Of a DNA stretch of 35,706 nt, positions 32,130-35,706 are shown in pieces. How positions within the stretch are numbered: position 1 is the stretch's first letter; every line of letters starts with the position of its first letter. Both the position numbers and the translations under genes were made by a program. The stretch covers positions 1 to 35,706 of the forward strand of contig DCWO01000135.1 of the NCBI GenBank assembly GCA_002328865.1, written 5' to 3'. This DNA is from Dehalococcoidia bacterium UBA2160. GTDB taxonomy: Bacteria; Chloroflexota; Dehalococcoidia; Lucifugimonadales; UBA1123. The notes beneath the pieces are model-generated. The model was not told where the DNA came from. It saw only the letters and a list, made by a program, of their open reading frames with translations, and did not search any database.

Positions 32130-32158
32130 AGATTAGCATCGACCCCCTACCTTGTCAA
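32130..32158 (-). promoter_or_regulatory. Candidate sigma-70-type promoter of the DUF362 gene
   Basis: On the minus strand a perfect TTGACA (32158-32153) and TAATCT (32135-32130) are separated by exactly 17 nt. Transcription would start near 32123, leaving a leader of about 55 nt that includes the 13-bp palindrome. This is the best promoter match in the window. Confidence 0.55.
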
Positions 32159-32321
32159 TAAAACAACCGACGCCTGTGGAAGCATTATTCCTCGACCGGT
32201 GGTTGACGGCAACCGAAGGCGGATTCGTCGTGCTTCGCCCTGTTCCCATTTTCGCCTTCGGAGGTTAACATTACCGATACGATTCAACGCCGACGTCATC
32301 GCTTCATTTAGGGGGTGTCAC

Positions 32322-32984
32322 GTGACCGAGATTACAGACCATTTCATGCACCCGGGTCCGCAGCCCAACGGACTTCAGGCCGCGGAAGACGGGCTTTGGG
32401 CCATCGACCAGGGCAACAATCATCTCTACAAGCTCGACTGGCAAGACGGCTCCGTGCTCGAAGATCTTCCGACCGAGACAGACCGGTCCAGCGGAGTGAC
32501 GATCGGCGGCGGCAATATCTGGATCGCGTCCACCTACACCGCCGAGTTGTTCAAATGCAACATGGACGGGACCACCGTCGAGCGGTACGACACCCCCGGC
32601 AAGGGCGGTGTGGCCTTCGCCAACACCCCGAATCCCCGCACGACAGGCGCTCACGGCATGGAGTGGATCGACGACGAGAACATGTGGGTCGCCGTTCCGC
32701 CCGCGCAAAAGGTCTTTCTCATGGACCCGTCCACGATGACGGTCAAACGCTCGATCCCGACGCCCGGCATCCGTCCCCACGGGCTGTTTATGCACGAGGG
32801 CGCCATGTGGCTCGCGGACACTGCCGCCTGCAAGGTGCACAAGCTCGACCCAGCCGACGGGACCGTGCTGGCGGAGGTCGACGTGCCCGCGCCGGAGGTC
32901 CATGGCATGACGTTGCACGGAGGCAATATGTGGTTCTGCTGCGCCGAAACCCGCCGCGTCTGCACCGTCCCGCTGCCTGAGTAG
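32322..32984 (+). CDS. Vgb/SMP-30-like beta-propeller protein
   Basis: A 220-residue protein with five repeats of a propeller blade around a conserved tryptophan: GLWAIDQGNNHLYKLD, NIWIASTYTAELFK, NMWVAVPPAQKVFLMD, AMWLADTAACKVHKLD and NMWFCCAETRRVC. The histidines in GAHGMEW, IRPHGLFM and EVHGMTL recur ahead of the blades, as in virginiamycin B lyase and related streptogramin lyases. No signal peptide is visible. The family is usually about 300 residues with seven blades, so this is short. The start is GTG at 32322 with an AGGGGGTG sequence upstream; a longer frame to 31908 overlaps the divergent gene. The next gene follows after 7 nt. Confidence 0.85.
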   Translation: MTEITDHFMHPGPQPNGLQAAEDGLWAIDQGNNHLYKLDWQDGSVLEDLPTETDRSSGVTIGGGNIWIASTYTAELFKCNMDGTTVERYDTPGKGGVAFANTPNPRTTGAHGMEWIDDENMWVAVPPAQKVFLMDPSTMTVKRSIPTPGIRPHGLFMHEGAMWLADTAACKVHKLDPADGTVLAEVDVPAPEVHGMTLHGGNMWFCCAETRRVCTVPLPE

Positions 32985-32991
32985 GATCGAC

Positions 32992-33858
32992 ATGTTGAAG
33001 ATCGAGCGACTGCCCGCCAACCCGATCGTCACGCCCCACATGGACGCAAGAATGGGCGAGAACATCAACGGGCCTTCGTTGATCCGCGTCCCTGACTGGC
33101 TGCCCGATCCGCTGGGCCGATACTATCTTTACTTCGCCCATCACAAGGGTGACTACATCCGCATGGCGTACTCGGACCATCTAGAGGGTCCGTGGAACAC
33201 CCACGAGCCCGGTGTCCTGGCCCTTGAGGACGCTTACTGCCTGGACCACGTCGCCTCCCCCGACATCCACATCGATGACGACACCCGTGAGATGCGCATG
33301 TACTACCACGGCGTGTTCAGTGGCAGAGAGCAGAGGTCGAAGGTTGCCCTTTCGACAAACGGTCTGGACTTCACGGCTCGTGACGAGGTGCTTGGGAACT
33401 CGTACTTCCGGGTGTTTCAGTGGGGCGGCTACTACTATGCGTTGGGAATGCCCGGCGTTTTCTACCGATCGAAGGACGGCCTCACCGACTTCGAGGAGGG
33501 GCCAACCCTGTTTTCGAAGAACATGCGACACACCGCGGTCAAAGTGCACGATGGCAAGCTGCACGTCTTCTACTCCAACGTCGGCGACAACCCAGAAGGC
33601 ATCCTGCTGGCGACCGTCGACCTGACGCCCGACTGGATGAACTGGGAGGAGTCGGAATCGGTCGCTGTGCTCCAACCGGAGACCGATTACGAAGGCACGA
33701 ACCTGCCGTTGGCGCCGTCCGTCCGAGGTCTTTCGATACCTCCGGTCAGACAACTCCGAGACCCAGGGCTCTTCGAGGAAGATGGGGTCACGTACGTTCT
33801 CTACTCGGTGGCGGGAGAACAGGGAATCGGAATAGCAAAACTCGAGGGCGCCTGGTAG
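32992..33858 (+). CDS. Glycosidase-like five-bladed beta-propeller protein (GH43/GH32-type superfamily)
   Basis: A 288-residue protein with the pattern of glycosyl hydrolase clans F/J. INGPSLIRVPDW (25-36) leads into GRYYLYFAHHKGDYIRMAYS (42-61), and HVASPDIHIDDDTREMRMYY (87-106) is the second blade. FYRSKDGLTDFEEGP (157-171) is the third, and RDPGLFEEDGVTYVLYSV (256-273) the last. Aspartates and glutamates at blade ends would be catalytic in true family members, but I cannot place all three. No signal peptide is seen. GGA lies about 6 nt before the ATG. It is transcribed with the Vgb-like gene and could process a carbohydrate, or merely share the fold. Confidence 0.8.
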   Translation: MLKIERLPANPIVTPHMDARMGENINGPSLIRVPDWLPDPLGRYYLYFAHHKGDYIRMAYSDHLEGPWNTHEPGVLALEDAYCLDHVASPDIHIDDDTREMRMYYHGVFSGREQRSKVALSTNGLDFTARDEVLGNSYFRVFQWGGYYYALGMPGVFYRSKDGLTDFEEGPTLFSKNMRHTAVKVHDGKLHVFYSNVGDNPEGILLATVDLTPDWMNWEESESVAVLQPETDYEGTNLPLAPSVRGLSIPPVRQLRDPGLFEEDGVTYVLYSVAGEQGIGIAKLEGAW

Positions 33859-33984
33859 CGGACCGCTGGGCCGATCGACCTGGGCTGCACGAATCGCGCT
33901 GGGGTTCACGAGAGCGCGCGCTACGGAAAATCCAAGCCTGCGTAGCGACGTAAGAATCGACGCCTTGCCTTGGAGGTAGACCAC

Positions 33985-34986
33985 ATGGCTTCCCAACCAC
34001 CTCACCCCGAGACGATCAACAGGCTGACCGACGATGTCACTTACGCGATGGCCATGCTCGCGGGGATGCAACTCGACATCTTCACTCCGCTCAAGGACGG
34101 CGCTCGGACTGCCGAGCAGATTGCTGCATCGCTGGATGTTCAACCGAACAAGCTGAGACCGCTCCTTCGTGCCCTGGCGGCGGCGGGCTTTGTGACCATA
34201 GCCGGAGATCGGTTCTCCAATGCTCCTGAAGCCCAACGCTACCTCGTCGACGGAGAACCGGACAGCATGTTGGGGGGCACGAGGCAATTGGCGTATCTTT
34301 GGACCGAATTGTTGGGCACGGCCGAGTCCATTCGCACCGGCGTCCCGCAGTCCATGGTCGATTACGCAACTATGTCGGAACAACGATTGCAGGCCGCGTA
34401 CGACCGAATGTACCCACAATCCGAGGCCGCGGTTCTTAGACTTCTGGAGAAGCACGACTTCTCTGCATACCGTCGATTGGCCGATGTGGGCGGTGGGCAC
34501 GGCGCCGTGGCGATCACCATGACGGTCGCTTACCCGAATCTCAAGGCGACCGTTATCGACCTTTCGTCGGTGATACCGTTCACTCAGAGATACATCGAAA
34601 GAGCGGGCGTCGGGGATAGAGTGGACGTACAGGCGGTGGACGCGTCCTCCGAACCCCTGTCTGGCAGCTTTGATCTGGCGATAATGAGGTCTTTCATCCA
34701 AGTCCTGACGACGGACCAGGCGCAGCAGGCTTTGAAGAATATCGCGCAAGTCATCGAGCCCGGCGGCGTCATCTATGTTTGGGGAGCAGGTATTCTGGAT
34801 GACTCGATGGTCTCTCCACCAGCAGCGGTTCGGTATGGCCTGGCTACCCTCAACCGGTTGGACGGGACTCACGCATCCACCGAAAACGAACACAGAGAGT
34901 GGCTGTCAGACGCAGGTTTCGTGGACTTCTCTCGTGAGGTGCTGCCGAACGGCGAAAGCATCATCACGGCGCGAAAACCAGCGTAG
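33985..34986 (+). CDS. SAM-dependent methyltransferase, acetylserotonin O-methyltransferase-like (first of tandem pair)
   Basis: A 333-residue two-domain methyltransferase. The N-terminal winged-helix dimerisation part has LAGMQLDIFTPLKDGARTAEQIAAS (25-49) and LRALAAAGFVTI (61-72). The SAM motif RRLADVGGGHGAVAITM is at 163-179, followed by VIDLSSV (190-196). Family 2 O-methyltransferases usually have a catalytic histidine in an LHDW motif after the SAM domain; here the same place reads LAIMRSFIQVLTTDQAQQAL (231-250) with no His. The activity may therefore not be a standard O-methylation. GGAGG lies 8 nt before the ATG. A longer start at 33970 lacks such a site. Confidence 0.9.
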   Translation: MASQPPHPETINRLTDDVTYAMAMLAGMQLDIFTPLKDGARTAEQIAASLDVQPNKLRPLLRALAAAGFVTIAGDRFSNAPEAQRYLVDGEPDSMLGGTRQLAYLWTELLGTAESIRTGVPQSMVDYATMSEQRLQAAYDRMYPQSEAAVLRLLEKHDFSAYRRLADVGGGHGAVAITMTVAYPNLKATVIDLSSVIPFTQRYIERAGVGDRVDVQAVDASSEPLSGSFDLAIMRSFIQVLTTDQAQQALKNIAQVIEPGGVIYVWGAGILDDSMVSPPAAVRYGLATLNRLDGTHASTENEHREWLSDAGFVDFSREVLPNGESIITARKPA

Positions 34987-35019
34987 TCAGGGATAGACGT
35001 GCCGATTGGAGGCAGCGAC

Positions 35020-35706
35020 ATGACATCCGAACCACTTCGACCAGAGACGATCACACGGCTCCGCGACGCCGTCTATCCGTCATATGCACTGCTGGCGGCG
35101 GTGCAGTTGGGCGTGTTCACCGCCTTGAAGGATGAGGCCATGACGGCCCAACAGATCGCCGAGGCGCTCGAGGTCAACCCTGAGAAGCTCGACATCCTTT
35201 TGTGCGCGCTAGTTCCAATTGGCGTTCTAGTGCTTGAACGAGAGAAGTTCTCCAATTCTGCAGAAGCAGCTAGATTTCTGGTCGAAGGACTTCCCAGATA
35301 TCTCGGCGACGCGTATGAGAACACGGCTTCGGAGCGCTGGACCGCCTTCCTCAAATCAACGGACTCCATCCGTTCCGGCAAAGCACAAGCCAAAGTGGAC
35401 TACGTGGGAACAACGGATGAAGAACTCGACGCCCACTTTCAAATGTTCTTCGATCAAACGCAGGCCGGAGGTCGGGAACTGGGCGCGCGCTTCGACTTCT
35501 CGGACAGGCGGCGACTGCTCGACGTCGCCGGAGGCACAGGCGGCCTGGCCGTGGCGCTCACCGCGGCATATCCGAATCTCAGCGCCACAGTCGTTGACCT
35601 GCCATCCGTCACGCCTACCACGCAAAGGTATGTGGATGCGGCAGGCGCTGGCGACAATGTGAAGGTCGTCCCCGCCGACGTGATCGCAGGGCCGCTCGAG
35701 GGATCC
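35020..35706 (+). CDS. SAM-dependent methyltransferase, second of tandem pair, C-terminus cut by window edge
   Basis: An open frame of exactly 229 codons from an ATG to the right edge, with no stop. It parallels its neighbour closely: PETITRLRDAVYPSYALLAA (9-28), LGVFTALKDEAMTAQQIAEA (31-50), FSNSAEAARFLVEG (80-93), the SAM motif LLDVAGGTGGLAVALTAAYP and VVDLPSVTPTTQRYVDAAG. The last residues GPLEGS align with EPLSGS in the first copy. GGAGG lies 7 nt before the ATG, as in the first gene. The gap is 33 nt, so they are probably co-transcribed. They arose by tandem duplication and have since diverged. Confidence 0.9.
   Translation, partial: MTSEPLRPETITRLRDAVYPSYALLAAVQLGVFTALKDEAMTAQQIAEALEVNPEKLDILLCALVPIGVLVLEREKFSNSAEAARFLVEGLPRYLGDAYENTASERWTAFLKSTDSIRSGKAQAKVDYVGTTDEELDAHFQMFFDQTQAGGRELGARFDFSDRRRLLDVAGGTGGLAVALTAAYPNLSATVVDLPSVTPTTQRYVDAAGAGDNVKVVPADVIAGPLEGS

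Noticed and set aside
30692..32161. 489-residue plus-strand frame opposite the DUF362 gene
   Set aside because: It is Val/Arg/Ala-rich without a domain, whereas the minus strand has the DUF362 signature, a ribosome binding site and a promoter.
33181..34893. 570-residue minus-strand frame opposite the glycosidase-like and methyltransferase genes
   Set aside because: It spans two convincing plus-strand genes and their gap and shows no family motif.
35695..35706. CTCGAGGGATCC at the right end looks like a XhoI-BamHI polylinker
   Set aside because: The bases stay in frame and encode PLEGS, matching PLSGS at the same place in the paralogous gene, so they are natural coding sequence; the cut point may still reflect cloning or windowing.
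1..35706. CRISPR array, tRNA, rRNA, transposase or prophage genes
   Set aside because: I found no regularly spaced repeats, cloverleaf-like sequence, rRNA signature, transposase motif or phage structural gene anywhere in the window.

Overview
This is about 35.7 kb of GC-rich, gene-dense bacterial DNA with short intergenic gaps and no rRNA, tRNA, CRISPR array or insertion sequence that I can recognise. The best guess for the source is a Chloroflexota bacterium, probably an uncultured environmental lineage of the SAR202/Dehalococcoidia kind. The main reason is the adjacent gene pair at 1572-6156 (a DE/HGP-motif membrane protein and a YYYxG-motif DUF2298 protein), whose families are known mainly from Chloroflexi and Archaea. 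The catabolic gene mix (SDRs, acyl-CoA dehydrogenase, amidohydrolase, HpcH-type aldolase, DUF362, PNPOx-like protein) fits but proves nothing.

Layout. (i) 1-6156: envelope/glycan region. A truncated flippase-like membrane protein, a small FMN split-barrel protein, and the Agl23-like and DUF2298 proteins. (ii) 6328-8425: an acyl-CoA dehydrogenase and a SAM methyltransferase. (iii) 8549-17235: a four-gene ABC exporter operon of two very large FtsX/MacB-type permeases with jelly-roll-like ectodomains and two ATPases, the first carrying a C-terminal AbrB-like module. (iv) 17426-22576: a cysteine-containing orphan, an SDR with a striking inverted repeat around its -10 box, a two-TM small protein, a deacetylase-family amidohydrolase, a DmpA/BapA-type P1 peptidase and an HpcH/HpaI aldolase. 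(v) 22614-24499: an MFS transporter and a DUF433/DUF5615 toxin-antitoxin-like pair whose second gene is frameshifted. (vi) 24568-32068, all minus strand: a class III aminotransferase, an SDR, LarE, a GNAT protein, a sugar-epimerase-type SDR coupled to a small helical protein, a stand-alone PAS protein and a DUF362 protein. (vii) 32322-35706: two beta-propeller proteins (Vgb-like and glycosidase-like) and a tandem pair of methyltransferases, the last cut by the window edge.

How they may work together. Regions iv-vi look like a scavenging catabolic island: amide/peptide hydrolysis (amidohydrolase, P1 peptidase), uptake (MFS), deamination (aminotransferase of the beta-amino-acid-like type), redox (two SDRs) and C-C cleavage (aldolase). 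The ABC operon probably acts in cell-envelope export or lipoprotein/lipid handling. Several intergenic regions hold good palindromes and promoter-like elements; these are listed separately. All functional statements rest on motif recognition by eye; no database search was possible.
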